Positions 6,867-13,636 of a stretch of 34,527 bases of DNA are shown piece after piece (positions within the stretch are counted from its first letter, which is position 1; each line of letters opens with the position of its first letter). Where the stretch lies: positions 1 through 34,527 of the forward strand of contig JBDHUC010000024.1 of assembly GCA_039808985.1 (NCBI GenBank), read 5' to 3'. The notes beneath the pieces are model-generated. The model was not told the DNA's origin. It ran no database searches and worked only from the letters and a program-made list of their open reading frames with translations. This stretch comes from SXRF01 sp039808985 (lineage in GTDB: Bacteria > Pseudomonadota > Alphaproteobacteria > Rickettsiales > SXRF01). Made by a program: the position numbers and the translations under genes.

Positions 6867-7863
6867 CAATAATTTTAATGGCGGTTTTGCAAGCAGTTTT
6901 GATGTTCTGGGAATCGGCAACGCTATAGTGGATATTTTAAGTTTCGCAGACGATAATTTCCTGAAGGAGAACAAGCTGGTTAAGGGCAGCATGACCCTGG
7001 TCGATGAAGGTCAGGCCACCAGTCTTTATAAAAAGCTGGGGCAGACTACAGAATGTTCCGGCGGCTCGGTCGCTAATTCACTGGCAGGCATGGCATCGCT
7101 TGGCGCAAAAACCGCCTTTATCGGCAAGGTAAAGAATGACCAGCTTGGCGCAATTTTTACCCACGACCTTCACGCCGCCGGTGTTTATTTTGATAGCAAG
7201 CCAGCGCAGGACGGCGCTGCGACAGCGCATTGCATGATCTGCGTAACACCAGATGCCCAGCGCACCATGGTAACTTACCTGGGAGCATGCAGTCTGGTTT
7301 CCGAGCTGGATAATGATGAAGCGCTGATAGCCCGTTCCAAAATATTATATATTGAGGGCTACCTATGGGATACCGAGGAAGCCAAGGCGGCAATTCGTTC
7401 ATCAATTGCTCTTTCGAAACAATATGGGAAAAAAGTTGCTTTCACACTGTCGGACACTTTCTGCGTAGACCGTCACCGCGCGGAATTCCTGGAATTGATA
7501 AAGGGCGATATAGATATACTCTTCGCCAATGAATCGGAAATAAAATCACTGGCGCAGACAGAAGATTTTGACAAGGCTGTTGCCTTCATCAAAGGCAAAG
7601 TCAAAATAGCGGCCATAACCCGGTCAGAAAAGGGAAGCATTGTTGTAACCGAAGGGCTGCTGGAAACAGCCCCTGCGCAAAAAATTACCGATATAGTTGA
7701 TACCACCGGCGCGGGCGATCTCTATGCCAGCGGGTTTTTATTCGGCCTGTCGCGCGGCTGGGACCTGCTTAAATGCGCGGAGCTGGGCAATAAATGCGCA
7801 GGCGAGATAATAACCCAGCTCGGGGCAAGAAGCCAGAAACCTCTCCATGCTCTCGTGGCTTAA
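6856..7863 (+). CDS. PfkB-family carbohydrate/nucleoside kinase (adenosine-kinase-like)
   Basis: A 335-residue protein. ATG 6856 is chosen because AAGGA lies just upstream and the family N-terminus (DVLGIGNAIVDIL) follows closely; an upstream in-frame start inside kdsB gives an unrelated leader. The di-glycine substrate signature is CSGGSVANSLAGMASLG (~68-84). The ATP/anion-hole motif with the catalytic base is D282-TTGAGD288 followed by LYASGFL. The overall pattern resembles alphaproteobacterial 'adenosine kinase'-like PfkB proteins, but the phosphate acceptor cannot be read from sequence. It overlaps kdsB by 11 bp and ampG by 17 bp. Confidence 0.88.
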   Translation: MTNNNNFNGGFASSFDVLGIGNAIVDILSFADDNFLKENKLVKGSMTLVDEGQATSLYKKLGQTTECSGGSVANSLAGMASLGAKTAFIGKVKNDQLGAIFTHDLHAAGVYFDSKPAQDGAATAHCMICVTPDAQRTMVTYLGACSLVSELDNDEALIARSKILYIEGYLWDTEEAKAAIRSSIALSKQYGKKVAFTLSDTFCVDRHRAEFLELIKGDIDILFANESEIKSLAQTEDFDKAVAFIKGKVKIAAITRSEKGSIVVTEGLLETAPAQKITDIVDTTGAGDLYASGFLFGLSRGWDLLKCAELGNKCAGEIITQLGARSQKPLHALVA

Positions 7864-9100
7864 ACTATATACTCAGCCGCGCCTGCTGGGCATTCTAGCG
7901 CTTGGTTTTGCCAGCGGCCTGCCGCTTGCGCTTACTGCTTCCACACTTTCTGCATGGCTAAAAGATGCGGGAATTGACAAAACATCCATTGGGCTTTTTG
8001 CCTCGGTTGCCACTCCTTACGCGCTTAAATTCCTGTGGGCGCCGGTGATTGACGCGTTTGGCTTCCCACTTCTTTCAGCATTGCTTGGCAGGCGGCGCGG
8101 CTGGATACTCGCCACGCAAATCTTGCTGGTGGCTTCCATAATAATGCTGGGCCTGGCCGATCCTACGCTAAACCCATGGAACACCGCCATTGCAGCTCTT
8201 GTTGTGGCTATTTGCTCCGCCAGCCAGGACATCGTGATTGACGCTTACCGCGTGGAGATTTTAACGCCAGAGCAGCAAAAAATCGGCGCTGGCATGGTGC
8301 AGTTCGGCTACCGTTTCGGGATGCTGGCATCAGGCGCGGGCGCATTGGCACTGGCTGACCATGTAAGCTGGGAAATGACTTATTTTATAATGGCGGCATT
8401 AATGGCAGTATGCGCGCTGCCGATATTATTCATGACCGAACCCGAAGCCAGCCGCGAAGTTAGTAAATTTTCAACAAAACACTGGCTGCATGACTATGTG
8501 TTTTCGCCTTTTACCGATTTCATGACCCGCCGCAACTGGCTGCTAATACTTTTATTTATAATGCTGTATAAACTCGGCGATGCTTTCCTGGGCATCATGA
8601 CCAATCCTTTCCTGCTCGAAATTGGCTTCAGCAAAACCGATATAGCTGTAGTTGTAAAATCATACGGGCTGGCGGCAACGCTTATAGGCCTGGCGCTGGG
8701 CAGCATGATGTCATTACGTTTTGGCACGGTGAAAACTCTGATGATCTGCGGCATCGGCCATGCGCTTACCAACCTTATGTTCCTTGTGCAGGCGCGGGTA
8801 GGGGCTGATATAAATATACTGGCGCTGGGAATATCGCTGGAAAATTTAAGCGGCGGCATGACTGCTTCTGCTTTTGTCGCCTTCATCAGCGCACTTTGCC
8901 ACACGCGCTATACCGCCACGCAGTACGCACTGCTTTCCTCGCTCGCCGCCATGGGCCGCACATGGTTAACCACAGCCGCCGGATGGACAGCCGACAGCTT
9001 CGGCTGGGAGGTTTTCTTTATAATATCAGTGCTCCTCGCCGCCCCTGGACTGGTAATATTATGGTTTTTACGAAAAATGGACGAGCGAAGCGAGGACTAG
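7847..9100 (+). CDS. ampG: AmpG-like muropeptide MFS permease
   Basis: A 417-residue protein with about 12 hydrophobic segments. AmpG imports anhydromuropeptides from the periplasm for cell-wall recycling. The N-terminus LGFASGLPLALTASTLSAWL and the segment ALKFLWAPVIDAF match AmpG proteins, followed by RRRGWILATQ, and DIVIDAYRVEIL in the fourth to fifth helix region. The length fits the shorter form without the extra C-terminal helices of enterobacterial AmpG. It overlaps the kinase gene by 17 bp and is the last gene before a strong palindrome and a convergent hemF. Confidence 0.87.
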   Translation: MLSWLKLYTQPRLLGILALGFASGLPLALTASTLSAWLKDAGIDKTSIGLFASVATPYALKFLWAPVIDAFGFPLLSALLGRRRGWILATQILLVASIIMLGLADPTLNPWNTAIAALVVAICSASQDIVIDAYRVEILTPEQQKIGAGMVQFGYRFGMLASGAGALALADHVSWEMTYFIMAALMAVCALPILFMTEPEASREVSKFSTKHWLHDYVFSPFTDFMTRRNWLLILLFIMLYKLGDAFLGIMTNPFLLEIGFSKTDIAVVVKSYGLAATLIGLALGSMMSLRFGTVKTLMICGIGHALTNLMFLVQARVGADINILALGISLENLSGGMTASAFVAFISALCHTRYTATQYALLSSLAAMGRTWLTTAAGWTADSFGWEVFFIISVLLAAPGLVILWFLRKMDERSED

Positions 9101-9135
9101 CGCAATTGATGCGCGCCAGCAAGCAATCCAGCTTT

Positions 9136-9172
9136 ACCTTGTCATCCCCGCTTTACGCGGGGATGACAAGGT
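9136..9172. repeat. REP-like palindrome / likely bidirectional terminator between ampG and hemF
   Basis: A 16-bp perfect stem, ACCTTGTCATCCCCGC (9136-9151), pairs with 9157-9172 around a 5-base loop (TTTAC). It lies in the 115-bp gap between convergent genes. No T-run follows, so it may be a dispersed REP-type palindrome acting as an mRNA 3' end. Elements with a GTCATCCCCGC arm are widespread in bacterial genomes. Confidence 0.75.
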
Positions 9173-9215
9173 CTATCGGATTGTCACCATACGGCGGCAT
9201 AATAGCCGAAATATT

Positions 9216-10061
9216 CTAAGGCCACTTAACTTCCGGCGGGAGGGACATAAGTATAGCCTCGGTATTGCCGCCAGTCATCAGGCCAAAGCGTGTTCCCCGG
9301 TCATAAAGCAGGTTGAATTCCACGTAACGCCCGCGTTTAACCAGTTGCTTTTCGCGCTGCTCATCTGTCCATTTTTCCTGAATATGGCGGCGCGCTATTT
9401 CCGGGTAAATAGCAGCAAAAGTTTTGCCCACTTCCTGCGTGAACTCAAAATCCTTTTCCCAGTCCCCGGTATTTATATAGTCATAAAAAATTCCGCCAAT
9501 GCCACGGGCTTCATTGCGGTGCTTCAGAAAAAAATATTCATCGCACCATTTTTTGAATTTAGGGTAATATTGCGGGTCGAATTTGTCGCAGGCCATTTCA
9601 AATGCCGCATGGAAATCGGCAGTATCCTTGTCTTGCGGGAATACAGGGGTCAGATCCGCGCCGCCTCCGAACCAATGCTTGCTGCCATCGCCAATAACAA
9701 TCATGCGTGTGTTCATATGCACAGCCGGAACCAGAGGCGAACACATATGCGCAACCAGCGAAATGCCGCTGGCCCAGAAGCGCGGGTCGGCGTCAGCCCC
9801 GGGAATTTCTTTGCGCATTATTTCCGAAAATTCGCCGTGTACGGTGGAAATATTCACCCCGACCTTTTCAAAAACCCGGCCCCGCATTATCGACATTTCG
9901 CCGCCACCGCCACCCTCGCGCTGCCACTGTGTACGTACGAACCTACCAGCAGGTGAATCGCTGCCAACAAGCCCGTCTTCAAGTTTTTCAAATTCAGAGC
10001 AAATCCGGTTGCGAATTTCTTTGAACCATAGCTGCGCCTTCTGTTTTTTATCTTCCATCAT
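9216..10061 (-). CDS. hemF: Oxygen-dependent coproporphyrinogen III oxidase
   Basis: A 281-residue protein of normal length. It performs the O2-dependent oxidative decarboxylation of coproporphyrinogen III to protoporphyrinogen IX in haem synthesis. Family signatures include GGGGGEMSIMRGRVFEKVGV near residue 50, HMNTRMIVI, HWFGGGADLTPVFP, the EARGIGGIFYDY segment and the C-terminal KRGRYVEFNLLYDRGTRFGL. It overlaps trmL by 4 bp (ATGA). The haem it makes feeds the cytochromes encoded nearby, but that link is functional and not an operon. The presence of HemF indicates aerobic life. Confidence 0.96.
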   Translation of the reverse strand: MMEDKKQKAQLWFKEIRNRICSEFEKLEDGLVGSDSPAGRFVRTQWQREGGGGGEMSIMRGRVFEKVGVNISTVHGEFSEIMRKEIPGADADPRFWASGISLVAHMCSPLVPAVHMNTRMIVIGDGSKHWFGGGADLTPVFPQDKDTADFHAAFEMACDKFDPQYYPKFKKWCDEYFFLKHRNEARGIGGIFYDYINTGDWEKDFEFTQEVGKTFAAIYPEIARRHIQEKWTDEQREKQLVKRGRYVEFNLLYDRGTRFGLMTGGNTEAILMSLPPEVKWP

Positions 10062-10501
10062 ACCCTTACCTGCCTTAATGCTTCACCAAGTACCATGCTC
10101 GCCGCCAGAGCAACATTCAGCGAACGGGCATTGCCGCTCATATTAATTTTAATTTTAGATGCACATGCATCTGCGACATCTTGCGGAACTCCGGAAGATT
10201 CTCGTCCCAGAAGCAATATATCGTCTTCCCGGAAATTAAAATCCGTATAATTATCCCGAGCCTTAGTGCTTAATAATATTATCCGCATGCTGCCCATACT
10301 TTCTAAAAACTTCTGCCACGATGTGTGGCGGTTAATATCAACCTGGCCATTATAATCCATTGCCACACGTTTTACTTGTCTATCGTCAAGTAAGAACCCA
10401 CATGGTTCAATTATATGCAATGTTACTCCCATGCAGGCGCAAAGACGGATTATACTTCCGGTATTTTGCGGTATATCAGGCTCGAATAAAGCAATATTCA
10501 T
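10058..10501 (-). CDS. trmL: tRNA (cytidine(34)-2'-O)-methyltransferase, SPOUT family
   Basis: A 147-residue protein from ATG 10501; an in-frame TTG three codons upstream is less likely. TrmL methylates the wobble ribose of tRNA-Leu isoacceptors. It begins with the family signature MNIALFEPDIPQNTGSIIRL. The SPOUT knot motifs follow: DDILLLGRESSGVP and INMSGNARSLNVALAASMVL, which form the SAM-binding trefoil knot. Short length and lack of an RNA-binding extension fit TrmL rather than TrmH. It is translationally coupled to hemF and divergent from a small membrane ORF. Confidence 0.92.
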   Translation of the reverse strand: MNIALFEPDIPQNTGSIIRLCACMGVTLHIIEPCGFLLDDRQVKRVAMDYNGQVDINRHTSWQKFLESMGSMRIILLSTKARDNYTDFNFREDDILLLGRESSGVPQDVADACASKIKINMSGNARSLNVALAASMVLGEALRQVRV

Positions 10502-10566
10502 ATTTATCAATTGGCAAAAATCTATTTTTTGTTATAAATAATTAAAATCCATAACATAATATCAGC

Positions 10567-10767
10567 ATGAGTCCACGTTTTGGTTTTATAACCATCATAA
10601 CAATCACCATTTTAACTTTTGCCGCCGGATTTGGCGTATGTCTGCTCAATCTTGATACGGTTGGTGCCTGCACCGAGCTTGCCGGTAGCCTGCTTATAAA
10701 ATTCCAGCAGGCAATAAGCCATGCATTCAGTTGGGTAGGTACGGTTTTTCTGGGGGGTAAGCATTAA
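10567..10767 (+). CDS. Small hypothetical membrane protein (66 aa)
   Basis: Not recognised. The frame encodes an N-terminal hydrophobic segment (residues ~7-28, FITIITITILTFAAGFGVCL) and an amphipathic C-terminal half ending FLGGKH. No clear Shine-Dalgarno site is present. A possible promoter (TTGTTA 10529-10534, 17-bp spacer, TAACAT 10552-10557) would place the transcript start almost at the ATG, so a leaderless mRNA is possible. A terminator-like hairpin follows about 100 bp downstream. It is divergent from trmL and upstream of petA. It could also be a chance frame. Confidence 0.4.
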   Translation: MSPRFGFITIITITILTFAAGFGVCLLNLDTVGACTELAGSLLIKFQQAISHAFSWVGTVFLGGKH

Positions 10768-10817
10768 TATGGAAATCACATATAAATACATTGCTAAAAT
10801 CGTAATCTATATTTATT

Positions 10818-10847
10818 CCAAATAATAATTATACAATTGTTATTTGG
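10818..10847. repeat. Inverted repeat in the petA leader region
   Basis: CCAAATAATAA (10818-10828) pairs with TTGTTATTTGG (10837-10847) with one mismatch and an 8-base loop. It is the first of three inverted repeats in the 244-bp gap 10768-11011. The remainder of the gap is A+T-rich with no gene. Confidence 0.6.
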
Positions 10848-10868
10848 TTATTCGCTCGCTACACGGCG

Positions 10869-10896
10869 AAAAATCAGGCTTTCGGCCTCGGTTTTT
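10869..10896 (+). terminator. Terminator-like hairpin upstream of petA
   Basis: AAAAATCAGGC (10869-10879) can pair with GCCT-C-GGTTTTT (10885-10896) around a 5-base loop, with one bulged C, and the 3' arm ends in five T. It could end the transcript of the small ORF at 10567, or act as an attenuator if the petA promoter lies further upstream. Confidence 0.5.
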
Positions 10897-10936
10897 ATAG
10901 TCATTACGTATAATTTTTATACATTATGACTATAAT
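10897..10936. promoter_or_regulatory. petA: Imperfect 16-bp palindrome overlapping a TATAAT box upstream of petA
   Basis: ATAGTCATTACGTATA (10897-10912) and TATACATTATGACTAT (10918-10933) match as inverted repeats at 14 of 16 positions. The right arm overlaps TATAAT at 10931-10936, about 75 bp before the petA ATG. No convincing -35 is visible, which would suit an activator-dependent promoter. A smaller perfect palindrome, AAACTT-CCT-AAGTTT, follows at 10942-10956. Confidence 0.4.
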
Positions 10937-11011
10937 AGTTGAAACTTCCTAAGTTTTTGTTATAGAAACGTCTCTAGGTATATTTTCAGAGATTGTTTTA
11001 GAGATTATTTC

Positions 11012-11587
11012 ATGAGTCAGCATCCCAATTCTTCTTCGCCAGTAAACGAAACCCACACCGAACAAAACGGCACTAACCGCCGCGATTTCATGATGCTAAC
11101 CGCCGGGGCATTAGCTGCTGTCGGTGGCGCGAGCGCCGCGTGGCCGCTTATAGATAGTATGAACCCGGCAGCCGATGTATTGGCGCTATCTTCCATCGAG
11201 GTTGATTTATCCCCGATTAAGGAAGGTCAGACCATAAAAGTTAAATGGCGCGGTGTTCCGGTATTCATTCGTCACCGCACAAAAGAAGATATTGAAGAGG
11301 CGCGCAAAGTTAATGTGTCCGAACTGCGCGACCCGCAGACAGATGAAGAACGCGTAAAAAAAGGCCATGACCAGTGGCTGGTTATGGTTGGCGTATGCAC
11401 CCATCTTGGATGCATTCCGCTTGGCGGCGCAGGCGATTACGGCGGCAGCGATGGCGGCGGCTGGTTCTGCCCATGCCATGGCTCGCATTATGACACCGCA
11501 GGGCGTGTCCGCAAAGGCCCGGCTCCAAAGAACCTGGCTGTTCCACAGTATGCTTTCATAACCGACAACCGTATCAAGATTGGCTAA
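11012..11587 (+). CDS. petA: Ubiquinol-cytochrome c reductase Rieske iron-sulfur subunit
   Basis: A 191-residue protein, the high-potential [2Fe-2S] subunit of the bc1 complex. A twin-arginine-type N-terminus (NRRDFMMLTAGALAAVGG, ~22-39) forms the signal/anchor helix. Box 1 is C129-T-H131-L-G-C134 and box 2 is C153-P-C155-H156-G-S. By analogy, C129, H131, C153 and H156 bind the cluster, and C134-C155 form the disulphide. The G/D-rich insert between the boxes is typical of alphaproteobacterial Rieske proteins. It is first in petABC, with petB 6 bp downstream. A palindrome-rich leader precedes it and the Shine-Dalgarno site is weak. Confidence 0.97.
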   Translation: MSQHPNSSSPVNETHTEQNGTNRRDFMMLTAGALAAVGGASAAWPLIDSMNPAADVLALSSIEVDLSPIKEGQTIKVKWRGVPVFIRHRTKEDIEEARKVNVSELRDPQTDEERVKKGHDQWLVMVGVCTHLGCIPLGGAGDYGGSDGGGWFCPCHGSHYDTAGRVRKGPAPKNLAVPQYAFITDNRIKIG

Positions 11588-11593
11588 TAAATT

Positions 11594-12832
11594 ATGGCTC
11601 ACGAACCTAAACCACAGCAAGCAGGCATCATAGGCTGGATCGAATACCGCCTGCCTGTTTTTTCTTTCCTCAATAATAGCCTCGGCAATAATTATCCGGC
11701 TCCGCGCAACCTGAATTACTGGTGGAATTTCGGCTCTATAGCAGGTATCTGTCTTGTATTGCAGATAATCACCGGCCTGTTTTTGTCCATGCATTATACC
11801 GCGCATGTAAGCCTTGCTTTTGACAGCGTGGAAAAAATCATGCGCGATGTGAATTACGGCTGGCTGATGCGCTATGCCCATGCTGTTGGCGCTTCCATGT
11901 TCTTCGTGGTGGTTTATATCCATATCTGCCGCGGCCTGTATTACGGCTCCTACAAAGCGCCACGCGAAATCCTCTGGTGGCTTGGCCTCGTTATATTCCT
12001 GCTCATGATGGCAACTGCATTCATGGGCTATGTGCTTCCCTGGGGACAAATGAGCTTCTGGGGCGCGACCGTTATCACTAATTTATTTTCTGCGATTCCA
12101 GGCGTTGGCGAATCTATTGTGCATCTTCTCTGGGGTGGTTTTTCTGTTGATAACCCTACCCTTAACCGCTTTTACTCGTTGCATTTCCTGCTGCCATTCC
12201 TAATTGTTGGCGTTGTAGTCCTCCATATCTGGGCACTTCACCAGCATGGCTCGAACAACCCGCTTGGTATCGACGTAAAAGGCAAGCAGGATACAATTCC
12301 GTTCCACCCTTACTATACTTATAAGGATTTCTTCGGCTTTGGAATTTTCTTCATGGTATTTTCGTGGTTTGTGTTCTTTTCGCCAAACTCCCTCGGACAT
12401 CCGGACAATTATATTCCAGCAAACCCGATGGTGACCCCTTCGCATATCGTGCCTGAATGGTATTTCCTGCCATTCTATGCGATATTGCGTGCAATCCCTG
12501 ATAAGCTTGGCGGCGTAATTGCCATGTTCTCTTCTATCCTTATCATGTTTGCATTGCCTTGGATCGACCGTTCCAAAGTTCGCAGCGGGACTTTCCGCCC
12601 ATTATTTCGCAAAATCTACTGGGTGTTTATTTTAAACGCTATAGTGCTGGGCTATATGGGTTCACAGCCTGCTGAAGGCGTTTACCTGATTATCGGGCGC
12701 ATTTGCACCCTTATATATTTCTCTTATTTCCCTGCTGTATGGTTCATAAGCGGCTGTGAGAAAACTTTGCCTTTGCCAAAAAGCATAAGCGAAGCGATAC
12801 TAGCAAAAACCAGCAATAACGCGCATCACTAA
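11594..12832 (+). CDS. petB: Ubiquinol-cytochrome c reductase cytochrome b
   Basis: A 412-residue protein with eight expected membrane helices. Haem ligands appear as two histidine pairs at the classical 14-residue spacing: H96/H110 and H197/H211. The Qo-site motif PEWYFLPFYAILRAIP is intact, as is GYVLPWGQMSFWGATVITNL. It is fused full length and not split as in b6f. It carries out quinol oxidation and quinone reduction in the inner membrane with PetA and PetC. It is 6 bp after petA and 15 bp before petC. Confidence 0.98.
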   Translation: MAHEPKPQQAGIIGWIEYRLPVFSFLNNSLGNNYPAPRNLNYWWNFGSIAGICLVLQIITGLFLSMHYTAHVSLAFDSVEKIMRDVNYGWLMRYAHAVGASMFFVVVYIHICRGLYYGSYKAPREILWWLGLVIFLLMMATAFMGYVLPWGQMSFWGATVITNLFSAIPGVGESIVHLLWGGFSVDNPTLNRFYSLHFLLPFLIVGVVVLHIWALHQHGSNNPLGIDVKGKQDTIPFHPYYTYKDFFGFGIFFMVFSWFVFFSPNSLGHPDNYIPANPMVTPSHIVPEWYFLPFYAILRAIPDKLGGVIAMFSSILIMFALPWIDRSKVRSGTFRPLFRKIYWVFILNAIVLGYMGSQPAEGVYLIIGRICTLIYFSYFPAVWFISGCEKTLPLPKSISEAILAKTSNNAHH

Positions 12833-12847
12833 CCGGAAACTGAATGT

Positions 12848-13636
12848 ATGAATAAATCTGTAAAAAAATCTGCCCTGAAAAAAACTGCTGTTGCTACCGT
12901 ATCATTAATTGCCCTGGGCATCAGCGCCCAGGCTTTTGCCAACAGCGAAGTTAAGCTCAAAAAAATCGACTGGCAGTTTGATGGTGTATTTGGAACGGTT
13001 GACAAAGTTTCGGCGCAGCGTGGTTACCAGGTTTACAAAGAAGTATGCGCAGCCTGCCATAGCATGAATCGGATTGCTTTTAGGAATCTCACCAGCCTGG
13101 GCTTCTCAGAAGCGGAAGTAAAATCACTCGCTGCCAGCTATAAAGTAAAAGATGGCCCGAATGATTCAGGCGATATGTTTGAGCGTGAAGGCAAACCATC
13201 TGATTATTTTGTAGCCCCATTCCCCAACGAGCAGGCAGCGGGAGCTGGCTTTAACGGTAAAGCTCCCCCTGATTTAAGCCTTATCGTCAAAGCCCGTCAT
13301 GATGGCGCAAATTATGTTTACTCATTGCTTACCGGCTATGGGCAAAACCCGCCTGAGCATTTCACCCCGATAGAAGGAACGCATTACAATCCTTATTTCC
13401 CAGGTGGGAATATATTAATGCCAGCGCCTCTTTCCGAAGGCCAGGTCACCTATTCTGACGGCACGAAGGCAAGCGTTGAGCAAATGACAAAGGACGTTGT
13501 TACATTCCTGCAATGGGCAGCGGAGCCAGAGATGGAATCGCGCAAGGAAATGGGTATAAAAGTATTAATTTATCTGGCCATATTTACCGGGTTTATGTAT
13601 GTGGCAAAACGTAATTTATGGAAAAAACTCCACTAG
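12848..13636 (+). CDS. petC: Cytochrome c1 of the bc1 complex
   Basis: A 262-residue protein. It has a cleavable signal peptide (lysine-rich n-region, cleavage after QAFA at ~31), a haem c site C67-A-A-C70-H71, and a likely axial methionine in GGNILMPAPLSEG. The segment FVAPFPNEQAAGAGFNGKAPPDLSLI is characteristic of c1. A C-terminal helix (VLIYLAIFTGFMYVAKRNLW) anchors the soluble domain. An ATG at 12844 is out of frame; 12848 is the start. Its last 19 bp overlap the start assigned to lptD, linking respiratory and outer-membrane genes. Confidence 0.97.
   Translation: MNKSVKKSALKKTAVATVSLIALGISAQAFANSEVKLKKIDWQFDGVFGTVDKVSAQRGYQVYKEVCAACHSMNRIAFRNLTSLGFSEAEVKSLAASYKVKDGPNDSGDMFEREGKPSDYFVAPFPNEQAAGAGFNGKAPPDLSLIVKARHDGANYVYSLLTGYGQNPPEHFTPIEGTHYNPYFPGGNILMPAPLSEGQVTYSDGTKASVEQMTKDVVTFLQWAAEPEMESRKEMGIKVLIYLAIFTGFMYVAKRNLWKKLH

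Noticed and set aside
6267..6992. Minus-strand open frame (241 codons) opposite kdsB and the kinase gene
   Set aside because: Both plus-strand genes are clear family members across this stretch; the antisense frame has no start context or motif.
9345..9956. Plus-strand open frames (up to ~200 codons) opposite hemF
   Set aside because: hemF is strongly supported on the other strand; these frames are shadows.
11207..12049. Long minus-strand open frame (280 codons) opposite petA/petB
   Set aside because: It lies opposite two unmistakable bc1 genes, has no recognisable motif, and is a mirror of their codon bias.
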